Positions 50,464 through 60,434 of a DNA stretch of 64,000 bases are shown here, piece by piece. Position 1 is the first letter of the stretch, and the number at the start of each line of letters is the position of its first letter. Source of the stretch: Arthrobacter sp. 31Y. Its GTDB lineage: Bacteria > Actinomycetota > Actinomycetes > Actinomycetales > Micrococcaceae. The stretch covers positions 4,774,001 to 4,838,000 of the forward strand of contig NZ_JAFW01000001.1 of NCBI RefSeq assembly GCF_000526335.1. Reading direction: 5' to 3'. The notes below the pieces were generated by a model. The model did no database searches. It was not told the origin of the DNA and saw only the letters and a program-made list of their open reading frames with translations. The translations under genes and the position numbers were made by a program.

Positions 50464-51405
50464 ATGGCAATGTTCGTCACCAAGCGCCTGCTGATGGCGC
50501 TTGCCACCGTGTTGGTGGTGGCGGTGCTGGCATTCCTGCTGGTCCACGCCATGCCCGGAAGCCCGGGCGCAGTATCACTCGGGGCAGGTGCTTCGCAGGA
50601 CGCGATCGATCAGTTGAACCAAAGCCTCGGTTGGAATGACCCGTTGGTGGTCCAGTTCTTCCGTTGGCTGGGCGAGGCCGTGCAGGGTAACTTCGGCAAC
50701 TCCCTCATTGACGGCCGATCCATCAGCTCTGACCTTGCCAACAGGCTTCCGGTCACAGCGTCCCTCGCCGCTGGCGCTACTGTTCTCAGCGCCATCTTCG
50801 GCATCGTCCTCGGAGTCACGGCAGCTGTACGGGGCGGTTTCCTGGATCAGCTGATCGGCGGGTTTGTTGGAATTCTGGTCGCCCTGCCCGCCTTCTGGAT
50901 CGGCGTCATTTTCGTCTATCTCTTCGCTGTCCAGTCGACCGTTTTTCCGGCGACCGGCTACGTCCCGTTCGAAGTCTCCCCCCGGGATTGGGCGATGTCC
51001 CTCGCCTTGCCGGTCATTACCTTGGCCGTTGGCGGCGCAGCCTTTATAGCGCGGCAGACCAGGGCGTCGATGCTCGAGGCGTTGCAGCAGGAACACATCC
51101 GGACCCTCCGGGCAACGGCAACACCAACGTGGAAGATCCTTTATGTTCACGCCCTGCGCTATGCCAGCCTGCCGATCGTGGCTGGAATAGCGCTGCAGTT
51201 CATCGGCCTTTTCGGGGGCTCCGTCATTGCCGAGCAGTTGTTCGCCATGCCCGGCCTCGGCCAGGCCGTTCAAACCTCCGTCAGCACCCATGATGCCCCC
51301 GCCGTCCAAGGCGTGGTGGTCATCGCTACGGTTGTAGTGGTGGCCGTAAACCTGGTGCTTGAACTCGTCACCAAATTCCTTGATCCGAAGTTGCGTGCCT
51401 CATGA
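50464..51405 (+). CDS. ABC permease, DppB type (flavonoid locus)
   Basis: 313 residues from ATG 50464, which has GGAGGTCACC in front; the ATG twelve bases upstream is part of that ribosome site. LLVHAMPGSPGAVSLGAGAS matches the DppB/GsiC external-loop start, and the EAA loop reads ALQQEHIRTLRATATPTWKI. Six helices. It overlaps the next gene by ATGA. Confidence 0.9.
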   Translation: MAMFVTKRLLMALATVLVVAVLAFLLVHAMPGSPGAVSLGAGASQDAIDQLNQSLGWNDPLVVQFFRWLGEAVQGNFGNSLIDGRSISSDLANRLPVTASLAAGATVLSAIFGIVLGVTAAVRGGFLDQLIGGFVGILVALPAFWIGVIFVYLFAVQSTVFPATGYVPFEVSPRDWAMSLALPVITLAVGGAAFIARQTRASMLEALQQEHIRTLRATATPTWKILYVHALRYASLPIVAGIALQFIGLFGGSVIAEQLFAMPGLGQAVQTSVSTHDAPAVQGVVVIATVVVVAVNLVLELVTKFLDPKLRAS

Positions 51406-53453
51406 TTCCCACACTTCCAGCAGCCACTCCGGCAACCCAGCGCAGGGCAGCCCTCACCAAGCTTTCCAGACATCGTCTGCTCGCTTCCCCTGCCGGGCTT
51501 GCCGGTACGTTATGGCTGGCCGCAATGATCACAGCCTCGCTCACAGCGCCTTGGTGGTTGCCTTTCCAGACCGAAGACCAGGATTTCACCGCGGTCCTGT
51601 CCGGCCCCACAGCAACGCATTGGTTGGGCACGGACGAACTGGGCCGCGACATTCTCAGCCGCATCTTCGCCTCAGCAGCCGAGACCCTGGGGACATCGTT
51701 CATCACGGTGATTGTCGGCGTCGGGCTTGGAACGCTGCTTGCGTTGGCTGCAGCCTCCAGTCAACGCGGGGAGGGTATCATCAGCCGCGTCACTGAAGTC
51801 ATGATGTCCCTTCCGGGAACGGTGATCATTCTGGCGGTCATCGGTGCTGTGGGCACCAACATCCCACTGATTATGGCCATTCTGGGCGTGTTGATTTCCG
51901 CTGGCATTTACCGTGTGATGCTCGGCCAGGCCAAGTCCTTGCAGAACCAGCTGTATGTGGACGCCGCAAAGGTGGACGGCCTGGGCCCGCTGGCCATCAG
52001 TGCTCGTCACGTGCTGCCCGGACTTGCCACCACCATAGTGGTGCAGTCCGCGCTCATCTTCGCGGTGGGCCTGCTGATCCAGGCCGGCCTTGCCTTTATC
52101 GGCTTTGGCCCGCCCCTGCCGCAGCCCAGCTGGGGCGGCATGATCCAGAGCGCGTCACAGCACGTCTACGACGCACCTTGGCTCATGGTTCCCACCGGCG
52201 TGGTGCTTGCACTGACAGTTCTTTCCGCAAACGCCATCGGCAACGCTTTAGGTAAAGCTCCCAATGCCATGGCCTCTCACCTTCCGTCAGCAGCCATCCG
52301 TCGCAAGCGGGCAGGCCAGGCAGCTGCGGCTGCTGCAGCAGCCCCCGCCGTCGGGAATCCTCCGGCCGCCGGCAAGCTCAGCGTGCGCGGACTCTCGGTA
52401 GGGGTGGACGGCGGCACTCCGCTGGTCACCGACGTCTCCTTCGACGTCGAGCCCGGCACCGTCCTGGGGCTGGTTGGGGAGTCAGGCTGCGGTAAGACGA
52501 TGACTGCTTTGTCCCTCATGGGGCTTCTGCCGTCCGGCGTGGCTGTGACCGGCGGGCAGATCCTCTGGAACGGCAAGAACCTGGCCGCCGCCACGGATAA
52601 GGACATGGAAAGCATCCGTGGCCGCGATGTGGCCCTCATCTCGCAGGAGCCCATGCGGGCCCTGGATCCGATGTTCACCGTGGGCTACCAGTTGACCTCC
52701 GCCATCCGCCGGCTACGCTCCCTGGGCAAAGCCGCAGCCAGTGCCGAAGCATTGAGCCTGCTGGAAAAGGTTGGCATTGTGGACGCCAAACGCATTCTGA
52801 AGACCTACCCGCACCAGATCTCCGGCGGCATGGCCCAGCGTGTGGCCATCGCATTAGCCCTGTCCGGGCAGCCGCGGCTTCTGGTGGCGGATGAGCCCAC
52901 AACGGCACTCGATGTCACCGTCCAGGCAGAAATTCTCTCCTTGCTGCGTTCGCTGGTGAAGGACACGGGCATGTCTGTGGTCATGGTGACCCACGACCTC
53001 GGCGTAGTTGCCGATATCTGCGATCAGGTAGCAGTCATGTACGCAGGCCAAGTAGTGGAGAACGGCGGCACAGCCAGCATCCTGGACGACCCGCGGCACC
53101 CTTACACGCTGGCCCTGCTCGCTGCAGATCCGCACGCCAACTCCGGTCACGATATGCCAGAGCGCCTGGCAACCATCAAGGGCCAGGTTCCGCAGCCGAA
53201 GGACTGGCCGGGCGGTTGCCGGTTCGCGGCACGATGCCAGTTCGCCGGCTCAGCTTGCCTTGTTCCGGTTCAGTTGCGTCCCACAGGCACGGGCGAAGGC
53301 CTGGTGCGCTGCGTCAAGGCGGACGAACTGGCCACGGAGGGGCTCGCATGGGTGGCGACCGATGTTCCCAGGGATCTTTCGCCTGAACTCGGTGTTCCTG
53401 CCGAAGTTCCCGCCCGTCACCGGTTGGACATCATTGAAAAGGACATGGCATGA
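51402..53453 (+). CDS. Fused ABC permease (DppC type) and ATPase (DppD type)
   Basis: 683 residues. Residues 1-290 are a DppC-type permease ([20 protein letters not shown], six helices, [15 protein letters not shown]). An Ala-rich linker ([12 protein letters not shown]) leads to a full DppD-type ATPase from about 325: Walker [12 protein letters not shown], signature ISGGMAQR, Walker [19 protein letters not shown] and the C-terminal [12 protein letters not shown] plus Cys motif ([14 protein letters not shown]). The frame runs through without a break. ATGA overlaps join it to both neighbours. Confidence 0.92.
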   Translation: MIPTLPAATPATQRRAALTKLSRHRLLASPAGLAGTLWLAAMITASLTAPWWLPFQTEDQDFTAVLSGPTATHWLGTDELGRDILSRIFASAAETLGTSFITVIVGVGLGTLLALAAASSQRGEGIISRVTEVMMSLPGTVIILAVIGAVGTNIPLIMAILGVLISAGIYRVMLGQAKSLQNQLYVDAAKVDGLGPLAISARHVLPGLATTIVVQSALIFAVGLLIQAGLAFIGFGPPLPQPSWGGMIQSASQHVYDAPWLMVPTGVVLALTVLSANAIGNALGKAPNAMASHLPSAAIRRKRAGQAAAAAAAAPAVGNPPAAGKLSVRGLSVGVDGGTPLVTDVSFDVEPGTVLGLVGESGCGKTMTALSLMGLLPSGVAVTGGQILWNGKNLAAATDKDMESIRGRDVALISQEPMRALDPMFTVGYQLTSAIRRLRSLGKAAASAEALSLLEKVGIVDAKRILKTYPHQISGGMAQRVAIALALSGQPRLLVADEPTTALDVTVQAEILSLLRSLVKDTGMSVVMVTHDLGVVADICDQVAVMYAGQVVENGGTASILDDPRHPYTLALLAADPHANSGHDMPERLATIKGQVPQPKDWPGGCRFAARCQFAGSACLVPVQLRPTGTGEGLVRCVKADELATEGLAWVATDVPRDLSPELGVPAEVPARHRLDIIEKDMA

Positions 53454-54457
53454 GCATCGAAACCCCACTGCGCCGCGAACAGGAAACCACAGTTCAGCGG
53501 AAGCCCATGTTGGAGGTGCAGGACCTCGTGGTCCGCTACGGCCGCGGGCGGAAGGCTGCCGCCGCGCCAGCTGCCGTGGACGGTGTCAGCTTCACCATCC
53601 AGTCCGGCGAAACCGTGGGGCTGGTAGGGGAGTCCGGCTCCGGCAAGTCGACCATAGGCAAAGCGATCCTGGGCTTGCAGAAGATCTCCGGCGGCTCCGT
53701 GGGGTTCCAAGGCGAGGACATCACCCACACCACCTCCGGCAAGCGGCGCGCCATTGGCAGTGAGCTCCGCGCCGTCTTCCAAGACCCCAACTCGTCCCTG
53801 AATCCACGCAAGACCATTGGCGCTTCCCTGGCGGAGCCGTTGCGGGTCCGCGGCATCTCTGCGGCAGCTGCCCGCACCAAGGCCGAAGACATGTTGGAAC
53901 GAGTTGGCCTGCCACGGGATGCCGTGGACCGGTACCCAAGCCAATTCTCCGGCGGCCAGCGCCAACGCATTTCCGTTGCCCGCGCATTGATCTGCGAGCC
54001 CAAGCTCGTGGTCTGCGACGAAGCCGTGAGTGCCTTGGACCTCTCCACACAGGCGCAAGTGCTGAACCTACTGGCTGATCTGAGGGACGAGCGTGGCCTG
54101 AGCTACCTGTTCATCGCGCATGACATCTCGGTGGTCCAGTTCCTGGCTCAGCGGGTAGTGGTGCTCTACCGGGGACAGGTCATGGAATCAGGCCCCGCGG
54201 CCGCTGTGACAGAGAACCCAAAGCACCCCTTCACCCAAGCGTTGGTGGCGGCGTCTCCTGTTCCACGGCCCGCGGAACAGGCAGAGAGGCGGGCTGTCCG
54301 GGAATCGCTCGGCGTTCGCACCGCCTCGGCCGTCGCGGCTGGACCGGGTGGCTGCCCGTTCCGTCAGCGCTGCCCCCTGGCCACCGAACTCTGCGCCACC
54401 GAACGCCCCGCCTTACGCCGCGTGGGCGAAGCGGATGTCGCCTGCCACTACGCCTGA
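53450..54457 (+). CDS. ABC ATPase, DppF type (flavonoid locus)
   Basis: 335 residues. Walker A GESGSGKST, Q-loop VFQDPNSSLNP, signature FSGGQRQR, Walker B LVVCDEAVSALD and IAHDIS are intact; Walker B has DEAV where most have DEPV/T. It ends with the OppF-type Cys motif CPFRQRCPLATELC. It is the second ATPase of the importer. The alpha/beta hydrolase gene follows after 52 bp on the same strand. Confidence 0.92.
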   Translation: MSIETPLRREQETTVQRKPMLEVQDLVVRYGRGRKAAAAPAAVDGVSFTIQSGETVGLVGESGSGKSTIGKAILGLQKISGGSVGFQGEDITHTTSGKRRAIGSELRAVFQDPNSSLNPRKTIGASLAEPLRVRGISAAAARTKAEDMLERVGLPRDAVDRYPSQFSGGQRQRISVARALICEPKLVVCDEAVSALDLSTQAQVLNLLADLRDERGLSYLFIAHDISVVQFLAQRVVVLYRGQVMESGPAAAVTENPKHPFTQALVAASPVPRPAEQAERRAVRESLGVRTASAVAAGPGGCPFRQRCPLATELCATERPALRRVGEADVACHYA

Positions 54458-54509
54458 ACACACCGTTGGCCTCCCTAACCAACATCCCCGAATCTTCCAG
54501 GAGGAACAC

Positions 54510-55469
54510 ATGACACTCGAGACCGCTGAACACCGCGCGCCCACCCCGCCTCCGTTTCCGGCATTCCACGCCCCAGGCCAGCCCCTTGCAGTGTCCGATG
54601 ACTCGTTGGTCCACCGCGAGCTGAGCTATGCCATTGCTGTGGGCTTCCGGCGTCTCTCCATGGACATCTGGCTTCCGCGCAAGGCGGCGGCCACGGCCGT
54701 ACCCGTGGTGGTGTGGATCCATGGAGGCGCCTTCCAGCTGGGGGACCGGAGGGAACTGCCCCCAACGTTCACACCGGACTCGGTGTTCCGCCTTCTCAAC
54801 CAAGCCGGCATTGCTTGCGCCACAGTGGACTACCGCCATTCTTTGGAAGCGCCCTTCCCGGCGCAGCTTCACGACATCAAGGCCGCAGTCCGCTACCTGC
54901 GCCACCACGCCGGTGAACTGGGAATCGACCCGGACAGGATCGGAGCCTGGGGAGAGTCCGCCGGCGGGCACCTCGCTGCCTTACTCGGCCTCACCGGTTC
55001 CCGCGAAGACCTGGAAGGCGGCCTTGGCGTTCAGGGACAGTCCAGCTCCGTGAGCGCGGTAGTGGACTTCTACGGCGTGTCCTCCCTGAAAGACATGCCG
55101 CCGATGGCGGCGGCCAACGACTTCATGGGCCCCGCCCTCCTTGCCGCAGTGCCCGACGGCATGTCTGTTCATCCTGAGATCATGTTGGTGGGTGGCTCCA
55201 CGGATCCCGGAGCCTTGGACGCGGCAAGCCCGCGTAGTTATGTCACGCCGGACGCCGCAACGTTCTTGTTGGTTCACGGAGATTCGGACGGCTTGGTGCC
55301 GCTGTCCCAGAGTGAACTCCTGGCCGGCCTGCTAAGCCAGGCGGGTGTCGAACACGAGCTCATCGTCGTTCCAGGTGCTGACCACTGCTTCTTCTTTGCA
55401 GAAGACCAGATTGACCGAATCCTGGACATGTCGGTTGAGTTCTTCCGGCGCGAATTCCGACTCCCATGA
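54510..55469 (+). CDS. Alpha/beta hydrolase, HSL/BD-FAE type esterase
   Basis: 319 residues from ATG 54510, preceded by CAGGAGG. Oxyanion-hole motif WIHGGAFQLGD and nucleophile elbow GAWGESAGGHLAAL (Ser), with a late PGADHCFF supplying His and HGDSDGLVP the Asp: a complete hormone-sensitive-lipase-type esterase, cytoplasmic. In this cluster it could hydrolyse the depside ester released by quercetinase or deacylate an imported acylated glycoside. It may be read from the transporter promoter. Confidence 0.88.
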   Translation: MTLETAEHRAPTPPPFPAFHAPGQPLAVSDDSLVHRELSYAIAVGFRRLSMDIWLPRKAAATAVPVVVWIHGGAFQLGDRRELPPTFTPDSVFRLLNQAGIACATVDYRHSLEAPFPAQLHDIKAAVRYLRHHAGELGIDPDRIGAWGESAGGHLAALLGLTGSREDLEGGLGVQGQSSSVSAVVDFYGVSSLKDMPPMAAANDFMGPALLAAVPDGMSVHPEIMLVGGSTDPGALDAASPRSYVTPDAATFLLVHGDSDGLVPLSQSELLAGLLSQAGVEHELIVVPGADHCFFFAEDQIDRILDMSVEFFRREFRLP

Positions 55470-55503
55470 GTCCTCGCGCCCAGTTGTCTTCGGCTGCGTC
55501 GGT

Positions 55504-55518
55504 TTTCAATGATTGGAA
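55504..55518. promoter_or_regulatory. Candidate IclR operator, site 2
   Basis: TTTCAA-TGA-TTGGAA lies between the two alpha/beta hydrolase genes, about 90 bp upstream of the second. This suggests a separate promoter for the 55607-60353 unit under the same regulator. Confidence 0.65.
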
Positions 55519-55606
55519 TCGGCGGTTCAGGTCCAAGCGCAGATGTTCCATTCTTGGATGAACAGGCAGGGACGTCATGATCCCGCTGAGGGAACAGAGG
55601 GAGTCA

Positions 55607-56470
55607 ATGATGACGGATGGTCGCGTACTGAAGGGTGTCGAATACGCCCGCACCGGCGACGACGGTACGCGCCCGCTGCTGCTTGACCTGTATCTGCCGG
55701 CCGGGCACGTGACGCCCGACGCAGAAGGCCGCCCCGCCGTCGTTCACTTCCACGGTGGGGGTTGGCGCGTGGGTGAGCGTTCCTCCCTGGGACCGGTGTG
55801 TGACGGTTTCGGGTTGACGCCGTTCGAGGTTCTCGCAGAGGCAGGGTTTGTGGTGGCATCCGCCGATTACCGGCTAAGCGACGAGGCGCAGTTCCCGGCG
55901 CAGCTCCATGACGCGCTGACCGCAGTGGACTGGCTCCGGGACCATGCCGAGGAGTACGGCGTGGACCCCAGGCGCATCTACGCGTGGGGTGACTCGGCGG
56001 GCGGACATCTTGCCAGCCTGGTTGGACTCGCGGCCGCTGCGTACGGCAAAGACAGCAGCGTCGCAGCGGTCGCCGCCTGGTATCCGCCCACGGACCTGGT
56101 GCACATGGGTGAGCAAGCCTTGCCCAACGCCGTTGCCCGGGCCAGTGATCCCGGCTCCCGCGAGGAGCTCCTGGTAGGCACTGTGCTGGCCGAGAACCCG
56201 CACAAAACAGCAGCCGCGAGCCCCATCAGCTACGTCAGCCCCGCTGCTCCGCCCTTCCTCTTGATCCACGGCACGGCTGACCGCTTCGTCCCAGCCGCCC
56301 AATCACAATCCCTGGCGAGCGAACTTGAGAAGGCCGGCGCCGACGTCGAACTTCTCCTCATCGAGGATGCGGACCACATGTGGCAACTCCCGGACGGCAG
56401 CCCGGCTGCGGCTGAGAAGGCGCTCGCCGCTACGGTCTCGTTCTTCCGTCATCAAGCGGCCCACCCCTAA
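55607..56470 (+). CDS. Alpha/beta hydrolase, second HSL-type esterase
   Basis: 287 residues from ATG 55607 (MMTDGRVLKGVEYA), with AGGGAG directly upstream; ATG 55577 with AGGGA is an alternative. Oxyanion motif HFHGGGWRVGE, nucleophile elbow YAWGDSAGGHLASL, HGTADRFVP (Asp) and DADHMWQ (His). It is related to the esterase at 54510 but diverged. It heads the second catabolic unit, whose members act on aromatic compounds, so ester hydrolysis of the ring-cleavage depside is its most likely task. Confidence 0.88.
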   Translation: MMTDGRVLKGVEYARTGDDGTRPLLLDLYLPAGHVTPDAEGRPAVVHFHGGGWRVGERSSLGPVCDGFGLTPFEVLAEAGFVVASADYRLSDEAQFPAQLHDALTAVDWLRDHAEEYGVDPRRIYAWGDSAGGHLASLVGLAAAAYGKDSSVAAVAAWYPPTDLVHMGEQALPNAVARASDPGSREELLVGTVLAENPHKTAAASPISYVSPAAPPFLLIHGTADRFVPAAQSQSLASELEKAGADVELLLIEDADHMWQLPDGSPAAAEKALAATVSFFRHQAAHP

Positions 56471-56561
56471 ATTTCCACCACCAACCGGCATCACCCCCTG
56501 GGGTCTTGTTGCCATGCCCACCGACCAAATATCGCCTGCGGGCGAAGCTGAAAGGCCCACC

Positions 56562-57419
56562 ATGCAGTACATAGGCATCAACCACGACGGCGACACTTGG
56601 GTCGCAGCGCTCAGCGGCGAGCGCGTTTTCCCCCTGGCGTCCGTGACGGACTTCTGGGCCGATGCAGCCCGTTGGCAGGAGAAGGCTCCCGCGATCATCA
56701 GCGATCCTGCCTCTGGAGGCGAGCGCGCAGCATACTCCGAGGTTCCCTTGGTCCCGTCGTCGGCCCGCGTGATCTGCGTGGGCCTGAACTACAGGGCCCA
56801 CGCGGCGGAGGGTAGTTATAAGGACCAAGAATTGCCGGCACACCCCACTCTGTTCGGCCGTTGGACGGCATCGTTGTCAGTAGGGAACGTTCCTGTTCCC
56901 GTTCCCGGAAGTGAAGCGGGCCTGGATTGGGAAGGAGAGGTGGCGGCGTACATCGGCAAACGTGTCGAGTCTGCGGACGAGGCCACAGCGGAGGATGCTG
57001 TGTTCGGGTACTCAACGTTCAATGACATCACTGCCCGCCGCGCACAGAAGCTGACCTCTCAATGGACGCTGGGCAAGAACGGAGACTTCACCGGTCCTCT
57101 TGGCCCGCTGGTCAGCCGCGACGAAGTTGGCGACCTGCGCGATGGCCTCCAGGTAAGGACCCGTGTTAATGGGACCGAGGTGCAGAACGGCAATACGCGG
57201 GACATGATCTTTTCCGTCCCGGCCATCATTGCGTTGATCAGCCAGACCTTCACGCTTCACCCCGGTGATGTGATCGCCTCCGGTACCCCGGAGGGCGTGG
57301 GTTATGCCAGGACACCGCAATGGCTCCTCCAGGCAGGCGATACCGTGGAAGTTGAGATTGATAAGTTGGGCACCTTGGTGACTCCCATCGGTGATCCTTC
57401 TCTCCGGACGAGGGCCTGA
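56562..57419 (+). CDS. Fumarylacetoacetate hydrolase (FAH) family protein
   Basis: 285 residues from ATG 56562 (MQYIGINHDGDTWV), with AAAGG upstream. VICVGLNYRAHAAE, the metal-binding Glu residues in DWEGEVAAYIGK, the Asp in FNDITARR, and ASGTPEGVGYARTP are family hallmarks. FAH proteins cleave C-C bonds of acylpyruvates after ring fission or decarboxylate/hydrate keto-enoic acids. It overlaps the monooxygenase gene by TGATG, suggesting consecutive steps. Confidence 0.9.
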   Translation: MQYIGINHDGDTWVAALSGERVFPLASVTDFWADAARWQEKAPAIISDPASGGERAAYSEVPLVPSSARVICVGLNYRAHAAEGSYKDQELPAHPTLFGRWTASLSVGNVPVPVPGSEAGLDWEGEVAAYIGKRVESADEATAEDAVFGYSTFNDITARRAQKLTSQWTLGKNGDFTGPLGPLVSRDEVGDLRDGLQVRTRVNGTEVQNGNTRDMIFSVPAIIALISQTFTLHPGDVIASGTPEGVGYARTPQWLLQAGDTVEVEIDKLGTLVTPIGDPSLRTRA

Positions 57420-59140
57420 TGGGTGCCGTCCCTAGTGCACGTCTGGCAGAGCTCCCGGATGAAGTACCGGTTCTGATCGCCGGTGGCGGACCCAGCGGGT
57501 TGTTCCTCGCTCTGGACCTGGCCCAACGGGGGATCCGCAGCCTGGTGATTGAGCCACGCACCAGCATCGATCAGGATCGGCCGCGCGCCAAGACCACCAA
57601 TGCCCGCACCATGACGCATCTTCGGAGGATCGGGCTGGCTGAGGCGCTGCGGAAGGCGGCACCGCTCCCGGTGGAGTTCGCACAGGACGTCATCTTCTGT
57701 TCCTCGTTGACGGGCCGGGAGATCCGGCGGTTCCCTCACGCTTTCCAGCTTGAGACCGGCCGCTATGAACCTCAACCGGAATGTGGCCAGCAAGTGCCGC
57801 AACCGGTGCTCGAATCCGTGCTTCGCCAGTCAGTGGAAGGCTCTGCCCATGCCACCTTGCTGACGGGACTCAGGGTGGATTCCTACGCGACGACGGCCTC
57901 GGGGCAGGAGGTCACCGTGGTTGACCAGGCGGGCACCTCCCGGACCGTTCGCAGCAGTTTTCTGGCAGCGGCCGACGGCGGTTCATCCACCGTTCGCCGC
58001 GGCTTGGGAATCCGTCTCGAGGGAGGATCAGCATCGCTTTCCAACATCAGCATCCTGTTCCGCTCCGGAGACCTCGCTGACACCATCAGCCTGGACCCGG
58101 CAGTGCAGTACTGGGTTCTTGGCCCCGGGACGGCCGGCATGGTGGGACGCATGAACATGGACCAGACGTGGTGGGCCATTATCCAAGGCGTGGACGGTTC
58201 CGCCGGCGCCCCGGACGTGGATGCTGTGGCGCTGGTTCGTTCCCTGGTAGGTGCCGACGTCGAGGTAGACGTGATCGCCACGGATCCCTGGACTGCCCGC
58301 ATGCTCCTGGCTCCCAGCTATGGCCGTGATGGGGTGTTCCTGGTGGGCGATGCTGCGCACCAGAACCCGCCGTGGGGTGGGCATGGATTCAACACGTGCA
58401 TAGGGGACGCGGCGAATTTGGCGTGGAAGATTGCTGCCGCATTGGAAGGGTGGGCCGGGCCGGAATTGCTGGATAGTTACGGTGCTGAACGCCGGCCCGT
58501 TGCCGAGCGGACCATTGACGACGCTGCAGCCAACGGCAAGGCCCTGGCGTACCACTTTGCAGATCCTGCCTTGGAACTCGAAGGAGAAGCCGGAGATACC
58601 GCACGGGCAAACGCCCGCGAAGCCCTGAGTGTGAAGCAAAGCGAGTTCGACTCGCTGGGCCTGGTCCTTGGCTACTCCTACTCTGGGTCTCCTCTGGTGG
58701 TCCCCGACGGATCTCCAGTACCCGCCGAACACCCCATCCGTTACACGCCCTCGGCCACCCCGGGTGCACTGCTTCCCCATGCATGGTTGGATCATTCGAC
58801 GTCCATCTATGACGTGCTGGGGCCAGGCTTCACACTGCTGGTGGACGCCGAAACCCTGGCTGGTGCCGAGGTCGAGAATGTTTACGCTCCGGTCATGGCC
58901 ACAGCAGCAGACCGGCATGTGCCGGTGACTGTGGTGGCCGTACAGCAGGCCGACAACGGGATTCCGATGGCGGATCTCTGGGCCGCCGACGCTGTACTCG
59001 TCCGTCCCGACCAGCACGTTGCCTGGCGGGGTTCGTCCGCCGAGGCAGCGGCACACGCCCTCATCATCGCCGCGGGATGGACCCGCTCCGAAACATCGCA
59101 TCTCAAGGAGAGCGCACATGCCGACGCCGTCATTTCGTGA
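57419..59140 (+). CDS. FAD-dependent aromatic hydroxylase (PheA/TfdB/MhpA type)
   Basis: 573 residues, class A flavin monooxygenase. FAD-binding GxGxxG (VLIAGGGPSGLFLALDLAQR), the DG motif (LAAADGGSSTVRRGLGI) and the GD motif (VFLVGDAAHQNPPWGGHGFN, then TCIGDAANLAWK) are intact. The C-terminal ~150 residues form the thioredoxin-like domain of phenol-hydroxylase-type enzymes. NAD(P)H-dependent hydroxylation, possibly with decarboxylation, of a phenolic ring. In this locus a phloroglucinol-carboxylate or phloroglucinol ring is the inferred substrate. The reading frame overlaps the next gene by 23 bp. Confidence 0.9.
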   Translation: MGAVPSARLAELPDEVPVLIAGGGPSGLFLALDLAQRGIRSLVIEPRTSIDQDRPRAKTTNARTMTHLRRIGLAEALRKAAPLPVEFAQDVIFCSSLTGREIRRFPHAFQLETGRYEPQPECGQQVPQPVLESVLRQSVEGSAHATLLTGLRVDSYATTASGQEVTVVDQAGTSRTVRSSFLAAADGGSSTVRRGLGIRLEGGSASLSNISILFRSGDLADTISLDPAVQYWVLGPGTAGMVGRMNMDQTWWAIIQGVDGSAGAPDVDAVALVRSLVGADVEVDVIATDPWTARMLLAPSYGRDGVFLVGDAAHQNPPWGGHGFNTCIGDAANLAWKIAAALEGWAGPELLDSYGAERRPVAERTIDDAAANGKALAYHFADPALELEGEAGDTARANAREALSVKQSEFDSLGLVLGYSYSGSPLVVPDGSPVPAEHPIRYTPSATPGALLPHAWLDHSTSIYDVLGPGFTLLVDAETLAGAEVENVYAPVMATAADRHVPVTVVAVQQADNGIPMADLWAADAVLVRPDQHVAWRGSSAEAAAHALIIAAGWTRSETSHLKESAHADAVIS

Positions 59141-60353
59141 CTACCTCTACGCACCGGACCATCCGCGCGTAGCGAAACTCCGCGGCCTGGACGCACGCTC
59201 CTACGCGGAGGCCGCCAAGGACGATTCCTTCGCCGGGCCCATGATCGAAGGCTGGAAGAAGCTGTACCCCGAACCGTTCCTGGGCGTGACCAACGATGGT
59301 GTGGTGCGTGAAGGCTTGTTCCCGCTAACTGAAGCCCGCCCCGGCGAGGAGGCGCCGACGTCGGAAATGGTCACCGCCGCAGACAAGTTGCTTGCTTTGC
59401 TGAGCTCAGCGCAGCGCGAGCTGCTGATCTACGCGGTGGACGCTCACGAATGGCGCAGTTGGGCCAACCCGGAATTCATGCAGCATGACACCGGGCTGCG
59501 CCTGGACGAGCTCGACGTTGCGGTCAGGGACGCTGCCTTGGCAGTGGTCGAGGCCAGCCTCAGCGCGGAGGGCTACGCCCTGGTCCGGAATCTCATGCGG
59601 ATCAATGGTTTCCTCGGTGATCTGGTGGACCTGCCATTGCTCATGAACGAGTTCAGCTACAACTTCGCGCTCTTCGGAGCACCCTCCGGGACCAAACCGT
59701 GGGGCTGGCAGCTGTTCGGCCACCACGTGGCACTGAACTGTTTGGTGCTTGGTACCCGGCTGGTGATCTCGCCGGTCTTTTTGGGTGCGGAACCGGACGT
59801 GATCGACGTCGGTCCCCACCAGGGCGTCAAGGTCTTCAAGGAACGCATCCAGTGGGCCCGGGAGCTGATGGAGTCCCTGCCGGAGGCGCTCCGTGACGAG
59901 GCGGTGATCTTCGAGCACATGCAGGACCCGTCCATGCCCGCAGGGCGGCTGCATGCAGGGGATGAACGGCACCTCGCGGGGTGCTTCCAGGACAACCGGG
60001 TGATTCCCTATGAGGGCATCCCGGTCAGCTCCATGCCAGCCTCCGCGCTGTCTCTTTTAGAGAAGATCGTGGGGGACTCCCTTGCCTACCTGCCGGCTGG
60101 GCCACGGGCCGCCCGGATCCGTGAGATCCAGGACCAGTACGGGGAGACGTTCTTCTCGTGGATCGGTAGCTGGAAGGGCGGGGAAGCCTTCTACTTCCGC
60201 ATCCAGAGCCCCGTGGTCATCCTTGAGCTGGATCACCACACGGGCGTCTTTCTCGATAACGAGCACCCCGCGCCTTTCCACATGCACACCGTGGTGCGGA
60301 CTCCCAACGGCAACGATTACGGGCGGGCGCTGGTCAACGACTTCATCGGCTGA
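59118..60353 (+). CDS. DUF3500 family protein
   Basis: 411 residues from ATG 59118, preceded by CAAGGAG. No signal peptide or membrane helix. Recognisable DUF3500 features: YAVDAHEWRSWANPEF, the WGWQLFGHHVALNCLVLG stretch, VFLGAEPDVID, and the C-terminal ILELDHHTGVFLDNEHPAPF segment, then HMHTVVRTPNGNDYG. The clustered His/Asp/Glu in these motifs look catalytic or metal-binding. Function is unknown for the family. Its place as last gene of an aromatic catabolic unit suggests a ring-opening, hydrolytic or decarboxylating step. Confidence 0.8.
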   Translation: MPTPSFRDYLYAPDHPRVAKLRGLDARSYAEAAKDDSFAGPMIEGWKKLYPEPFLGVTNDGVVREGLFPLTEARPGEEAPTSEMVTAADKLLALLSSAQRELLIYAVDAHEWRSWANPEFMQHDTGLRLDELDVAVRDAALAVVEASLSAEGYALVRNLMRINGFLGDLVDLPLLMNEFSYNFALFGAPSGTKPWGWQLFGHHVALNCLVLGTRLVISPVFLGAEPDVIDVGPHQGVKVFKERIQWARELMESLPEALRDEAVIFEHMQDPSMPAGRLHAGDERHLAGCFQDNRVIPYEGIPVSSMPASALSLLEKIVGDSLAYLPAGPRAARIREIQDQYGETFFSWIGSWKGGEAFYFRIQSPVVILELDHHTGVFLDNEHPAPFHMHTVVRTPNGNDYGRALVNDFIG

Positions 60354-60382
60354 GCAGTTCGGCGTGAATTTGCTGCCCGAAG

Positions 60383-60429
60383 AACGCTGAAGGCCCGGAT
60401 CCTTTCAAGGGATCCGGGCCTTCTGCGTT
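60383..60429. terminator. Bidirectional terminator between convergent units
   Basis: GAAGGCCCGGATCC (60389-60402) pairs perfectly with GGATCCGGGCCTTC (60410-60423) around a 7-nt loop. The stem continues AACGC/GCGTT with one mismatch. It lies between the DUF3500 gene and the convergent quercetinase gene. Confidence 0.85.
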
Positions 60430-60434
60430 CAGTC

